Source of the DNA: Clostridioides sp. ES-S-0010-02
GTDB taxonomy: Bacteria > Bacillota > Clostridia > Peptostreptococcales > Peptostreptococcaceae
NCBI GenBank assembly: GCA_020641055.1
Contig: CP067345.1
Location: 3,837,317 to 3,901,316, forward strand
Direction of reading: 5' to 3'
DNA: 64,000 bases
The notes under the pieces were generated by a model. That model was not told where the DNA came from. It did no database searches and saw only the letters and a list, made by a program, of their open reading frames with translations. Below are positions 9,471 to 18,726 of the stretch, in pieces; within the stretch, counting starts at the first letter, position 1; the number at the start of each line of letters is the position of its first letter. A program made the position numbers and the translations under genes.

Positions 9471-10523
9471 TTAATTAGCCACATTAATCATTATCTTACC
9501 AAAGAAAATGTCTCTTTTGTATATTTTTTCAAAATAATCTGGCACTTCATCTAAGTTTATTCTGTGTGTCACCAATTTCTCAACATTCATGTCACCTTTT
9601 TGCATATGATACAAGCCAGCACTCCATTCTTTTCCTGGAAATGGAAATGAATTTCCAAACCAAGTTCCTTTCACAGTTAGCTCACTTCTCACTATCTTCT
9701 CAAATTGTTCTCTGCTTAAAGCTACATCTCCATATGGTACTCCTGCATACAGTACTGTCCCACCTTTTTTGGCTAATAATAATACCTGACCACATGTCAT
9801 TGGAGTTCCTGCTGATTCAATAACAATGTCTGCTCCAGCTCCATTAGTTAATTTTTTTATCTCTTCTACAATATTTTTTTCTTTTGCATTTATACAAATA
9901 TCTGCTCCTAATTCCTTCGCTAATTCTAATTTCTCATCAAATACATCTATAGCCACTATTTTTGTAGAACCAAATATTTTTGCCCATTGTATTGAAAATA
10001 AGCCTATTGGCCCTGTTCCAAGTACTACAACAGTATCTCCTACCTTAGTTTCTGACCTAAAAAGTCCATGCCCTGCTATACACACTGGTTCTAAAGCAGC
10101 AGCCGTTTCATAACTTATTTCTTCTGGTATTTTTATCAAATTTCTTTCCTTTACCTTTGTATATTCAGCAAAACATCCTCCAAGCTCTTTATTGCCTATT
10201 ATTGCTACATTATTACATCTTGAATACAACCCTTTTTTACATTCATCACATTCAAAACATGGCATAGCTGGACAAACAGCAACTCTATCTCCTATTTTAA
10301 AATCTTTTACTTCTATACCAACTTCTGCTACTTCTCCTGAAAATTCATGTCCTAAGATTTCTCCCACCATATGAGGGCCTGTCTTTGAGTATTTTGATAT
10401 ATCAGAGCCACATATACCAGCAACTTTTACTTTAACTATTACATCATCTTTTTCTAATATTTTAGGTATATCTGCATTCTCTACTCTTGTATCTCTTACA
10501 CCATAGAACTTAACTGACTTCAC
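9471..10523 (-). CDS. Zinc-dependent medium-chain alcohol/polyol dehydrogenase
   Basis: NAD(P)-dependent oxidation of a secondary alcohol, probably of the sugar or sugar phosphate brought in by the downstream PTS. Catalytic zinc ligands are in CGSD (C38) and GHE (H59, E60); the structural zinc cysteines are in CPAMPCFECDECKKGLYSRC; the Rossmann motif is VVLGTGPIGL. The sequence resembles sorbitol dehydrogenase and galactitol-1-phosphate 5-dehydrogenase. AGAGGTGG lies 5 nt before GTG 10523; an upstream in-frame GTG at 10532 overlaps that site and is less likely. As the first gene after a sigma-54 promoter it sets the context: sugar uptake with immediate oxidation. The substrate is not determined. 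Confidence 0.9.
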   Translation of the reverse strand: MKSVKFYGVRDTRVENADIPKILEKDDVIVKVKVAGICGSDISKYSKTGPHMVGEILGHEFSGEVAEVGIEVKDFKIGDRVAVCPAMPCFECDECKKGLYSRCNNVAIIGNKELGGCFAEYTKVKERNLIKIPEEISYETAAALEPVCIAGHGLFRSETKVGDTVVVLGTGPIGLFSIQWAKIFGSTKIVAIDVFDEKLELAKELGADICINAKEKNIVEEIKKLTNGAGADIVIESAGTPMTCGQVLLLAKKGGTVLYAGVPYGDVALSREQFEKIVRSELTVKGTWFGNSFPFPGKEWSAGLYHMQKGDMNVEKLVTHRINLDEVPDYFEKIYKRDIFFGKIMINVAN

Positions 10524-10588
10524 ATTAACCACCTCTATTGTTTATTTTATTTAGATATATACTCATCTTTTTTATGTAAAATATATAG

Positions 10589-10604
10589 AGCAATTTTTAT
10601 GCCA
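10589..10604 (-). promoter_or_regulatory. Sigma-54 (-24/-12) promoter of the dehydrogenase-PTS operon
   Basis: On the minus strand the sequence is TGGCATAAAAATTGCT, an exact fit to TGGCAYR-N4-TTGCW, 65-80 nt upstream of the dehydrogenase start. A LevR-type sigma-54 activator is encoded at the left edge of the window. Confidence 0.88.
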
Positions 10605-10632
10605 ACATTTGTAAATATAGTTTTCATGCCAT

Positions 10633-10715
10633 TTATCACACTGTTATTATATGTGTGTCAAAGTGTGTCAAAAAATTTTCCTACAAAAACTTATGTGTGT
10701 TAATACAAATGACAC
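10633..10715. promoter_or_regulatory. Candidate upstream activator sites for the sigma-54 promoter
   Basis: GTGTGTCA occurs twice in direct repeat (10653-10660 and 10663-10670), with the inverted form TGACAC at 10710-10715 and a related ATCACAC at 10634-10640. They lie 30-125 bp upstream of the -24/-12 element, where an enhancer-binding protein would sit. Confidence 0.5.
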
Positions 10716-10920
10716 TCACTTTCTTTCTGAGTACTTTTCTAAATTTTTTCATAAAATGTACTTTTTTTATTATTTTTATAAAAATGTTCGGAAAAATTCT
10801 CTATTTTTGTGATATAATATTAAATATAAGGCATCAATATAGATTTTTATACGAATACCAGAACTTTTTTGACACTAATGCCTTATTCAATATAATAATT
10901 TAATATTTTGGAGGTTGTTT

Positions 10921-11601
10921 ATGAAAAAAGTGTATCAAGGAAAGACTAAAGATGTTTTTGAATTAGATAATGGAAATTTCTTACTTAAATTTAAGGATGA
11001 TGTAACTGGCAAAGATGGTGTATTCGATCCAGGTGAAAATACTGTAGGGCTAAGCATAGATGGAATTGGTAAGGCTAATTTAGAAACATCTGTTAAGTTC
11101 TTTGAAATTCTAAACAATGCTGGAATTAAAACTCATTATGTAAGTGCTAATTTAGAAGATGCAACTATGGAAGTGTTACCAGCAAAAGTTTTTGGTAATG
11201 GATTAGAAGTTATTTGTCGTTATAGAGCTGTTGGTAGTTTCTTACGTCGTTATGGTTCATGTGTTGAAGAAGGAGCTAAGTTAGACTGTTATGTAGAAGC
11301 AACTTTAAAAGATGATGACCGTTGTGACCCACTTATAACATCTGAAGGTTTAGAAGCTTTAAATATTATGACTCAAGCTCAATTTGATTCAATGAAGAGT
11401 ATGACTCAAAAAATTTCTAACATAGTTCGTGATACTATAGCTGAAAAAGGACTTGAACTTTATGATATTAAGTTTGAATTTGGATTCTACAATAATGAAG
11501 TAATATTAATAGATGAGATAGCATCTGGAAATATGCGTGTTTATAAAGATGGTGTAATAGTTGACCCTATGGATTTAACTGCTTTATTATTAGCAAAATA
11601 A
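10921..11601 (+). CDS. purC: SAICAR synthetase-like protein (PurC family)
   Basis: Phosphoribosylaminoimidazole-succinocarboxamide synthase ligates aspartate to CAIR in purine synthesis. The family landmarks are [11 protein letters not shown] at the N-terminus (nucleotide loop), [17 protein letters not shown], and [14 protein letters not shown] near the C-terminus; 226 residues is normal for a single-domain bacterial PurC. TGGAGGT lies 5 nt before ATG 10921, which is preferred over the upstream TTG 10915. No other purine gene is adjacent, so this is an orphan, possibly a second copy or one with an altered substrate. Its use of CGT arginine codons differs from the AGA-rich neighbours, which hints at high expression or transfer. 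Confidence 0.85.
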   Translation: MKKVYQGKTKDVFELDNGNFLLKFKDDVTGKDGVFDPGENTVGLSIDGIGKANLETSVKFFEILNNAGIKTHYVSANLEDATMEVLPAKVFGNGLEVICRYRAVGSFLRRYGSCVEEGAKLDCYVEATLKDDDRCDPLITSEGLEALNIMTQAQFDSMKSMTQKISNIVRDTIAEKGLELYDIKFEFGFYNNEVILIDEIASGNMRVYKDGVIVDPMDLTALLLAK

Positions 11602-11662
11602 TTATACAGAATATATACATATAATTTTCAAATACAAATCTAATAAACTTATAAATAAAAAC

Positions 11663-11738
11663 AAGCTATGAATCAGAAATTCTATAAAATATCAATTACT
11701 TTAAAACATTTTATAATTTCTAATTTCATAGCTTTTTT
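11663..11738 (+). terminator. Long hairpin terminator after purC
   Basis: AAGCTATGAA at 11663-11672 pairs with TTCATAGCTT ending in a T-run at 11732-11737, with inner pairing between AAATTCTATAAAAT and ATTTTATAATTT. A partial second copy of the right arm follows near 11753-11782. Confidence 0.7.
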
Positions 11739-11871
11739 ATTGTATTATTACAACATTTTATAATTTCTAACTTTATAGCATCTTTTATTCTGCCGATGCA
11801 CTTAATTCCTATAAATTAGCTTCTATATTCTATAACTATCACCTCCTACTATTTATCCTAATTCATACTTA

Positions 11872-12192
11872 TTAGTTACTAGATAATAATTTCAATCCTA
11901 CAATCCCCACTACAATAAGACCTATACATAAAATTCTAGCCATATTAACTGGTTCATTTAAAAGAGCAATTCCTACAATAGCAGTTCCAACTGTACCAAT
12001 TCCAGTCCATATGGCATATGACGTTCCAAGCGGAAGATGTTTAAGCGCCAATGATAAAAAATAAAAACTAACAATCATCCCAACAACAGTAAGTATACTT
12101 GGAGTCAACTTAGAAAATCCATGTGAATTTTTTAATTGAAATGCCCAAAAAACTTCAAATAGTCCTGCAATAAATAAAAATAACCATTTCAT
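11872..12192 (-). CDS. gdx: Guanidinium exporter, small multidrug resistance family
   Basis: A four-helix SMR protein that exports guanidinium in exchange for protons as an antiparallel dimer. All the residues that define the Gdx subtype are present: E13, W16, S42, Y59 and W62. The length of 106 residues is standard. GAGGG stands 9 nt before the ATG at 12192; the upstream ATG at 12213 overlaps that site and is rejected. A guanidine-I riboswitch lies in its leader, which confirms the substrate class independently of the protein. Confidence 0.93.
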   Translation of the reverse strand: MKWLFLFIAGLFEVFWAFQLKNSHGFSKLTPSILTVVGMIVSFYFLSLALKHLPLGTSYAIWTGIGTVGTAIVGIALLNEPVNMARILCIGLIVVGIVGLKLLSSN

Positions 12193-12241
12193 ATAAATCA
12201 TCCCTCTTTTCAAATAATATATCTCTTTTTTAGCAATAAAA

Positions 12242-12372
12242 TAACCTGAGAAATATTATAAAATATCTCCCAGGTTTTTATCCTTCCGTGTTCACAACAA
12301 AATTATGTTGTGGGTTTTATCTTGGACCAGACCAATCATTAATAATTGCGGAACCCTATAAAACTCTAGTAT
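12242..12372 (-). promoter_or_regulatory. Guanidine-I (ykkC) riboswitch with terminator expression platform
   Basis: Read on the minus strand, the conserved blocks appear in order: AGGGTTCCGC (12357-12348), CTGGTCC (12330-12324), ACACGGAAGGATAAAA (ending near 12277) and CCTGGGAGA. The last block is also the 5' arm of a hairpin, AACCTGGGAGATATT pairing with AATATTTCTCAGGTT (12276-12243), followed by ATTTTATT. Guanidine binding should sequester that arm and let transcription continue into gdx. Confidence 0.93.
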
Positions 12373-12587
12373 TATTTTATTGTCTTTAAAATAATACTAG
12401 CAACATAGGTAAAAAAAGTCAATATATTGATATGATATAAATTATAAGAGTATAAATTAAAATATATATCTATAGTAATTTGTACTCTTTGGTTATATAA
12501 CATATTCAACTTACATATTTTGTATTTATATCTAATTTTTATTTAATATGTTATAATAACATAAAAATATCGAAAGGAGTAATTTTT

Positions 12588-13415
12588 ATGAATTCCTACA
12601 AAATTGCAGTGTGTCAGATGATTACTACAGAAAACAAGATTGAAAATATTAATCATGCTGTAGAAATGGTAACAGAAGCTGCCAATAATGGGGCTAAAAT
12701 TGTGGTTTTACCGGAAATGTTTAATTGTCCATATGAAAATAAATACTTTCCTAAATTTGCAGAAGAATATCCAGGTGAAACAACAAATACATTGAGTAAA
12801 CTAGCCGAAAAACATGGTATTTATCTAATTTCTGGTAGTATTCCAGAGTTAGAAGATAGCAAAATCTATAATACTTGTTATGTATTTGATAAAAATGGAA
12901 CTTTAATTGGAAAACATCGCAAAATGCACTTATTTGACATTGAAGTTACAGGAAAAGTTAGCTTTAAAGAATCTGATACTCTTACTGCTGGAAATGATGT
13001 TACTATAATAGATACTGAATATGGAAAGATGGGTATTGCTATTTGCTATGATATTCGTTTCCCTGAATTATCACGTTTAATGGCTCTTGAAGGTGCAGAA
13101 ATCGTTATCTTGCCAGCAGCATTCAATATGACAACTGGACCTGCACATTGGGAATTATCTATCAGAATGCGTGCTTTAGATAATCAGATATTTTATGTTG
13201 GTGCTGCACCTGCTCGAAATAAAGATGCTTCTTACATAGCTTTTGGTAATTCAAGAATTTCAGACCCTTGGGGAAAAATTATAGCTCAGGCTGATGAAAA
13301 GGAATGCATTATCTATGCTGATATTGATAGAGATTTAATTCCTGACATAAGACAACAATTACCATTACTTAAACATAGAAGAACAGACTTATATGAACTT
13401 AATATTTTAAAATAA
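12588..13415 (+). CDS. Carbon-nitrogen hydrolase, omega-amidase/Nit2-like
   Basis: Cytoplasmic amidase of the nitrilase superfamily. The catalytic triad is visible as E43 (VLPEMF), K112 (HRKMHL) and C153 (AICYDIRFPE). The sequence around these, including GNSRISDPWG and the C-terminal LPLLKHRR, is closest to omega-amidases, which hydrolyse 2-oxoglutaramate or 2-oxosuccinamate. AAAGGAG stands before the ATG. It is monocistronic, transcribed away from gdx and its riboswitch; a role in nitrogen release linked to guanidine is possible but not shown. Confidence 0.88.
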   Translation: MNSYKIAVCQMITTENKIENINHAVEMVTEAANNGAKIVVLPEMFNCPYENKYFPKFAEEYPGETTNTLSKLAEKHGIYLISGSIPELEDSKIYNTCYVFDKNGTLIGKHRKMHLFDIEVTGKVSFKESDTLTAGNDVTIIDTEYGKMGIAICYDIRFPELSRLMALEGAEIVILPAAFNMTTGPAHWELSIRMRALDNQIFYVGAAPARNKDASYIAFGNSRISDPWGKIIAQADEKECIIYADIDRDLIPDIRQQLPLLKHRRTDLYELNILK

Positions 13416-13423
13416 AAAATTAT

Positions 13424-13466
13424 AAAACCCCCTAAATTAATTATTTAAAATATTTATGGGGTTTTT
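13424..13466. terminator. Terminator after the amidase gene
   Basis: AAAACCCCC pairs with GGGGTTTTT across an AT-rich loop; the T-run is on the plus strand and an A-run precedes it, so it could also end the convergent gene at 13527. Confidence 0.75.
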
Positions 13467-13526
13467 ATTATGGTAATTATCCCAACTACTCTTAGTTACT
13501 AATTGATTAATAGTAGTCATTTTTTA

Positions 13527-14309
13527 TTAAATATCTTTACTTTTCTCACTTATCATATCTTCCAACTTTATATTTGGATTATGGTATCTCTTTTTATTTT
13601 TAGTTACATCTTTCCATTGAATCGCTTGCTTAGGACACCAATGTACACATGCTAAACAATGTTCACAATTGTGTAAAAACTTCGGTCTCCCCTTTTCAAC
13701 GTCTATATTATTTACAGAACATACTTTTGAACAAATACCACATTCTATACAGGTATCTTCAACTGAAAAATGGCTATCTTGATTTGCACAAGATGAAATA
13801 TATTTTTTATAAAACTTCTTGTATATAAAATTTGTTTTGCCAATTTTATTACTTTTCTTATTTACAATATCTTCTGACACTTCATTAACCTTGATTTCTG
13901 CTTTTCTAAGTAAATTATCAATTTTTTTATCATCTTTTATTTTAAACTCACAAATGTAATTAGAAACCATCTGTATCCTTGAACCTAGATTTAGTCCATG
14001 ACCCTTCTCTTTCAATAAAGCATTCACATCATGAAGCGCACTTCCACCTATCATGCCTCCACAAGTTACTACAGCAAAAATATATGGTTTATCACTTTTA
14101 ATATTTAGATTTGATATAAATTTAGAAACAAGATTAGGTAACTCCCAAAAATATAATGGAAATACAAATCCTATCATATCACTATTACAATCTACATCAG
14201 TTGTTTCACATATTCTAATTATATTTGCATTTATTTTATTCGATATACTCTCTGCTACACTTAGGCTATTTCCAGTTGATGTAAAATAATAAATAACTTT
14301 ATCTTTCAT
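13527..14309 (-). CDS. EFR1-type flavodoxin/ferredoxin fusion protein (copy 1)
   Basis: The N-terminal flavodoxin-like domain starts IYYFTSTGNSLSVAESI, where TSTGNS is the FMN phosphate loop. The C-terminal part has two 4Fe-4S motifs, CIECGICSKVC and CEHCLACVHWC with the following CP. Such proteins carry electrons in anaerobes, but their partners are mostly unknown. The 260-residue length is normal. A paralogue of similar order lies at 24487-25266. The gene is convergent with the amidase gene and divergent from the two-component genes at 14.6 kb. Confidence 0.82.
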   Translation of the reverse strand: MKDKVIYYFTSTGNSLSVAESISNKINANIIRICETTDVDCNSDMIGFVFPLYFWELPNLVSKFISNLNIKSDKPYIFAVVTCGGMIGGSALHDVNALLKEKGHGLNLGSRIQMVSNYICEFKIKDDKKIDNLLRKAEIKVNEVSEDIVNKKSNKIGKTNFIYKKFYKKYISSCANQDSHFSVEDTCIECGICSKVCSVNNIDVEKGRPKFLHNCEHCLACVHWCPKQAIQWKDVTKNKKRYHNPNIKLEDMISEKSKDI

Positions 14310-14499
14310 AAAATACTCCTCCCAAGATGCCCTTTTGGAAAATTATTCATCTTTATATATTAAAATTAGAATACTCAAATAAAGACTATTAACTACATGC
14401 TTAAATTTTCCAATAATTAGACACTTGATTTATTTAGTATATAAAAATATACTAATTTTAATCATTAAAACTATTATATTTTTATGTAAATTTAATAAT

Positions 14500-14526
14500 T
14501 TGAGAAATTCTTGAGATTTTTATACT
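14500..14526 (+). promoter_or_regulatory. Promoter with direct-repeat operator, shared with the ABC transporter at 19.3 kb
   Basis: TTGAGA at 14500-14505 and again at 14511-14516 are exactly 11 bp apart, one helical turn, with TATACT at 14521-14526 as a -10. The same 11-bp-spaced TTGAGA/TTGAG pair is at 19258-19273. This is the usual layout of an OmpR-family binding site. Confidence 0.55.
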
Positions 14527-14572
14527 AAAATAGAAGTTGTTTAAAAAGTTTTATTTAGAAAGGAGAATTTTT

Positions 14573-15247
14573 ATGAACAGTAAAATACTTGTTGTAGATG
14601 ACGAGAAAGGAATCACCACTTTATTAAAAGATTATTTTGAAATAAATGATTATGAAGTTTACACTGCTCAAAATGGAAAAGAAGCACTAGAAAAAATATC
14701 TAAAAATCCAGACATTATTCTACTTGATATAAACATGCCTGAAATAGATGGAATTGAAGTTTGCAGTAGAATTAGAAACTATATATCATGTCCTATCTTA
14801 TTTTTAACAGCCAAAATTGAAAACTATGATAAAATTAATGGTTTTCGTGTTGGTGCTGATGATTATATTGTAAAACCTTTTGATTTAGAGGAACTTGGGG
14901 CAAGAGTCTCTGCTCACTTAAGACGCGAACAAAGAAAATCAAATCATACTAAAGTCAATTTTTATAAAGATTTAGTAATAGACTATGAAAAAAGGTCAAT
15001 TTCCATTGATAATAACCAAGTTTCACTTTCAAAAAAAGAATTTGATATCGTAGAACTTCTCTCTACGAACCCTGGTCAAGTATTTGATAGAGAGAGAATT
15101 TATGATAGAATATGGGGCTATGATAAAAATGGAAATAGTGATGTTATAATGGAACATATCAGAAAAATACGAATTAAATTATCAAGATATACTCTTGAAA
15201 ATTACATAGAAACAGTATGGGGAGCTGGTTACAAATGGATAAAATAA
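14573..15247 (+). CDS. OmpR-family response regulator
   Basis: Receiver domain with D9-D10 and phospho-acceptor D52 (ILLDINMPEIDG), the lysine in YIVKPFD, and a C-terminal winged helix ending YIETVWGAGYKWI. AAAGGAG lies 7 nt before ATG 14573; an upstream TTG at 14537 would add twelve residues not typical of the family and is rejected. The kinase gene starts 13 nt before this gene ends. The repeat pair in its own promoter also occurs before the FtsX-type ABC operon 4.7 kb away, so that transporter is the likely target. Confidence 0.9.
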   Translation: MNSKILVVDDEKGITTLLKDYFEINDYEVYTAQNGKEALEKISKNPDIILLDINMPEIDGIEVCSRIRNYISCPILFLTAKIENYDKINGFRVGADDYIVKPFDLEELGARVSAHLRREQRKSNHTKVNFYKDLVIDYEKRSISIDNNQVSLSKKEFDIVELLSTNPGQVFDRERIYDRIWGYDKNGNSDVIMEHIRKIRIKLSRYTLENYIETVWGAGYKWIK

Positions 15248-16395
15248 AGAATATGTCATTAAAAAAATCTTTTTTCTTTCTCACTCTATCTTCATTAATT
15301 ATAGCATCAGTACTTACAACAGTCTCATACATTTTACTTAATTACATATATCACTCTATACAAGACAAATATTTACAAACTCCTTTATACACAGAAACTA
15401 TAACCATAGTGCAAAATAATTTAAATCAATATAGTGATTTTGATAAAGTATTGATTAATATAATTAGCACACTTCAGCTTATACTCCCACTCGTATTTTT
15501 TATAGGACTTCTATTATTGGCTGATATAATTTTTTATAAGGTAAAATTAAAGATACCTATTGAAATACTTAATAAAGGAGCAAACGAAATATCCAATAAT
15601 AACTTAGATTTTTACTTAGAATATAAGAGTAATGACGAATTAGGTAATCTGTGTAGTGCTTTTGAGAAAATGAGGTTGCAACTAAATAAAAATAATATAA
15701 AAATGTGGACTATGATAGACGATAGAAAACAGCTTAATGCTGCTTTTTCTCATGATTTAAGAAATCCTCTTACTGTTCTAAAGGGATACTCAGATTATTT
15801 AATAAAATACATGCCAACAGGAAAACTTAGTGATAAAAAAATTTTATCAACTGCACAACTTATGTCTGAACATATCAACAGAATTGAATACTATGTAAAT
15901 AGTATGAGTAATGCTCAACGATTAGAAGACCTAGTTATTACAAAATCTACATCAAGTATAAATGCTTTTGTAGAAAACTTAGATAGCAATATCTCCATTC
16001 TATCAAAACAAGCTGGAAAATCTTTTAAAATTACAAATAAAGTGGATAATATAAACGTATTATTTGATGAAAATATTATTCATAGAGTTATTGAAAATAT
16101 AATATCAAATGCATTTAGATATGCAAAAAATAAAATATCTATACTTATATACCTTGAGCAAGAATTCCTTACTTTCGTAATTGAAGATGATGGTGTGGGA
16201 TTTAGTGAAGAATCTATAAAATCAGCATTAAAACCTTTTTATAAAGATAAGACTTTAAATAATAACAACTTAAATTTTGGTATGGGTCTTTATATATCTA
16301 AAGTATTATGTGAGAAACATGGTGGCTCTATTTTTATTGAAAACAATCCAATTGGTGGTGCTAAAATTACAACAAAGTTCTCAACAAAAGACTAG
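15235..16395 (+). CDS. Sensor histidine kinase
   Basis: Membrane kinase of the regulator upstream. Order: TM1 (about residues 12-32), a short extracellular loop of about 50 residues, TM2 (about 80-100), HAMP, HisKA with SHDLRNPLTVLKGY, and HATPase_c with N-box ENIISNAFRY. The glycine-rich ATP lid reads FGMGLYISK. ATG 15235 is inside the regulator gene in another frame, so translation is coupled; the longer start at 15217 is less likely. The small sensor loop suits kinases that detect cell-envelope antibiotics or a transporter partner, which is an inference. Confidence 0.88.
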   Translation: MDKIKNMSLKKSFFFLTLSSLIIASVLTTVSYILLNYIYHSIQDKYLQTPLYTETITIVQNNLNQYSDFDKVLINIISTLQLILPLVFFIGLLLLADIIFYKVKLKIPIEILNKGANEISNNNLDFYLEYKSNDELGNLCSAFEKMRLQLNKNNIKMWTMIDDRKQLNAAFSHDLRNPLTVLKGYSDYLIKYMPTGKLSDKKILSTAQLMSEHINRIEYYVNSMSNAQRLEDLVITKSTSSINAFVENLDSNISILSKQAGKSFKITNKVDNINVLFDENIIHRVIENIISNAFRYAKNKISILIYLEQEFLTFVIEDDGVGFSEESIKSALKPFYKDKTLNNNNLNFGMGLYISKVLCEKHGGSIFIENNPIGGAKITTKFSTKD

Positions 16396-16515
16396 AGGTA
16401 CTTTAATTTTTAATCTAGATTTTCTTGTATAAAACATAATAAACTTTTAAGTTTTATTAAAATATACCCTATAGCGTACATTCTAATAAAAAGACGCAAC
16501 CTTAAACATAAATAT

Positions 16516-16548
16516 AATCTATCTGATTTTTTTAAATCAGATAGATTT
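16516..16548. terminator. Terminator between the kinase and diguanylate cyclase genes
   Basis: AATCTATCTGATTT pairs perfectly with AAATCAGATAGATT around a short T/A loop. The rest of 16396-16737 is AT-rich spacer without a recognisable gene. Confidence 0.7.
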
Positions 16549-16737
16549 ACACAACACATTTCAAATACATAAAAATCTATTTCGCTAATTAAATTTAATT
16601 TTTATAATACAATAATAAATTTATCTGTCAATTAACTCAGTCCATTATCATTCAAATAACATACTAATGCTTCTGCTTAAATAACTTCTTTACTCTTTAT
16701 GTATAAATTTATGTACAGATAAACTTGAAACTGTTTA

Positions 16738-18726
16738 TTAAATATTTTTTTCTTTCAATCTATCTGAACCTTCTAATACATCAGTATTATGTCGATAGCG
16801 TCCTGTTGCACGATGGTTATGATAAAATTCTTTTTTATCAGCATACATGAGTTCGTCTGCAGTTTTTATAATGAATTGAATATTTTCACAATTTTCTTCC
16901 CATTTTGAACCAATGGCAGCTTTACATTCATCATTCATAAAATTATTCCTTAATTTTTGAACTTTTTCATTGAATTCATTCTCACTTATATCTATGCAAA
17001 TAATTACAAATTCATCACCACCAATTCGATAGTAGGAACCTATTTCAAAGCTATTTTGAATGATTTTTGCACATGCTTTAAGCAACTCATCACCAGAATC
17101 ATGTCCCAAATTATCATTGATTTCCTTGAGTCCGTTTACATCTAAATATACTACGCCAATAGAATTTTTTTCGCCCACAAGGTTATCAATATCGTGAATA
17201 TAACGGTTTCTATTATAAAAAGAAGTAAGAGTGTCTAAATAACTTAAACGATAAAGAACTTCCTCATTTTCATTTCTATGCATTGCAATCATAATAAAAT
17301 AACTAAGAGTTTCAAGAAATGTAGCTGCATTTTCCGTTAAGTTTATAGAGGGGTTATCCAGTCCAATACATCCATCTAATTTTCCATTACGTTCTAATGG
17401 AACCATGACCAGACGCTTAATTTTCTGTTGTAAAAGAATCTCATATTCAAATTCCATAGTCAATTTTAAGTCTTCTATATCATGAATAACTACATTGCCT
17501 CGCTTTTGAAACACATTGAGCCACATTGCAAAATCTGACTGTGGTAAATCCTGTAGGTTATCAATTTGTGGAATTATACCTTCTTTACACCATTCTGCAA
17601 TATTAGATAGATTATCACCATGAAATAAGAAAATGTAGGCACGTTCAGCTAAAAACAAATTTCCTACCTGTTCCAATACATAATTAGTAGCATCTAACGT
17701 TTCATGATTGCGATAAAGTTCTCGAATACACTCAACAAGAACATTATCTCTCTTCAAACGGCTCTCTAGTTCAATTTTTTCATTAGTTGCTTCAGTAATA
17801 TCAAATGCAATTTCCATTCTTGCTGTGCGGCCCTCCCACTCCATTAATCTATCTTTTAATAAGTAGTGGCGTTTAGTGATTGGGTTTGTATGTTCCCAAG
17901 TATAATTTTCATCCTTTTTTAGAATAGAATTCTGACAGAATGAACATGGAGAATCAAATCCCTGCAATACTTTATAACACTTCAAATGCTCTTCGTCATT
18001 GATATTGAAAGTTTTCTTTCCAGCTTCATTGACAAATAGCAAATCATAGGTATCAATGTCTGATATATACATTAGTTCTGTTATTTCATTTATAGGAACA
18101 AGCAATTCTTGCAACCTTTTTGATAACTGTTCGTTTTTTAGTTTATTCTCATTTTCAACTTCAATCAATCTTCTGCGACGTTTATCTTGGCAGAAAGCAA
18201 AAACAGTACATAGCCCTGCCATCAATATAAACACTATATTAATATAAAACAATAAATTTCGAGCATCTTGAACGATTTTATCAGTATATACCTCTGCAGC
18301 CATTACCAACTGGTCCGCTAAGTTAAAGTAATCTTCACTCATCTCAAACAGTTTGTCCCCAGAACCGCCATCTCTATAACTCATGATTTCTACCTTAATA
18401 TCTGACCAATCCTTTTTCATTTCTACTAATAATGATTGATACTCTTCACTTTCAAGTCTTATTAAATTAAGTTCAGCACTTCCATTAGAAAGCCCTGTTA
18501 GTATATCATCTAGATGTGCAATCAAACTATCATCCTGTACATGAGCAAGTTCTTTTTTTATCAGTCTCTGTGTAGCACCACGGATAATACCTGTATAATT
18601 GATAACACGTGCATCTCCCTCAAGGTTGTTGATAGAACGAACTGACAATATACCTGTCAAAATTAGGGCAATGCTCAAGATAAGTGGAACTGCACCTATT
18701 CGCAGTTTTGCGAATACTATCTTCAT
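16738..18726 (-). CDS. Membrane-anchored diguanylate cyclase with periplasm-type sensor, PAS, GAF and GGDEF domains
   Basis: Makes cyclic di-GMP. TM1 (about residues 9-28) and TM2 (about 155-177) enclose an extracellular helical sensor of the PilJ/nitrate-sensor type containing RGATQRLIKKEL. A PAS-like region with a CSFCQNS cysteine pair follows, then a GAF-like domain, then GGDEF with an intact RIGGDEFVII active site. The RxxD inhibitory site expected five residues upstream is absent. ATG 18726 is chosen, with GGGAAG 10 nt upstream; TTG 18744 also has a GGGAGG. Both sites come from a 19-bp tandem repeat just upstream. This gene separates the two-component pair from its probable transporter target. 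Confidence 0.9.
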   Translation of the reverse strand: MKIVFAKLRIGAVPLILSIALILTGILSVRSINNLEGDARVINYTGIIRGATQRLIKKELAHVQDDSLIAHLDDILTGLSNGSAELNLIRLESEEYQSLLVEMKKDWSDIKVEIMSYRDGGSGDKLFEMSEDYFNLADQLVMAAEVYTDKIVQDARNLLFYINIVFILMAGLCTVFAFCQDKRRRRLIEVENENKLKNEQLSKRLQELLVPINEITELMYISDIDTYDLLFVNEAGKKTFNINDEEHLKCYKVLQGFDSPCSFCQNSILKKDENYTWEHTNPITKRHYLLKDRLMEWEGRTARMEIAFDITEATNEKIELESRLKRDNVLVECIRELYRNHETLDATNYVLEQVGNLFLAERAYIFLFHGDNLSNIAEWCKEGIIPQIDNLQDLPQSDFAMWLNVFQKRGNVVIHDIEDLKLTMEFEYEILLQQKIKRLVMVPLERNGKLDGCIGLDNPSINLTENAATFLETLSYFIMIAMHRNENEEVLYRLSYLDTLTSFYNRNRYIHDIDNLVGEKNSIGVVYLDVNGLKEINDNLGHDSGDELLKACAKIIQNSFEIGSYYRIGGDEFVIICIDISENEFNEKVQKLRNNFMNDECKAAIGSKWEENCENIQFIIKTADELMYADKKEFYHNHRATGRYRHNTDVLEGSDRLKEKNI

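Noticed and set aside
10655-10903. 82-codon frame between the sigma-54 promoter and purC
   Set aside because: No ribosome binding site, biased Phe/Ile/Leu composition of AT-rich spacer, and it overlaps the probable enhancer sites.
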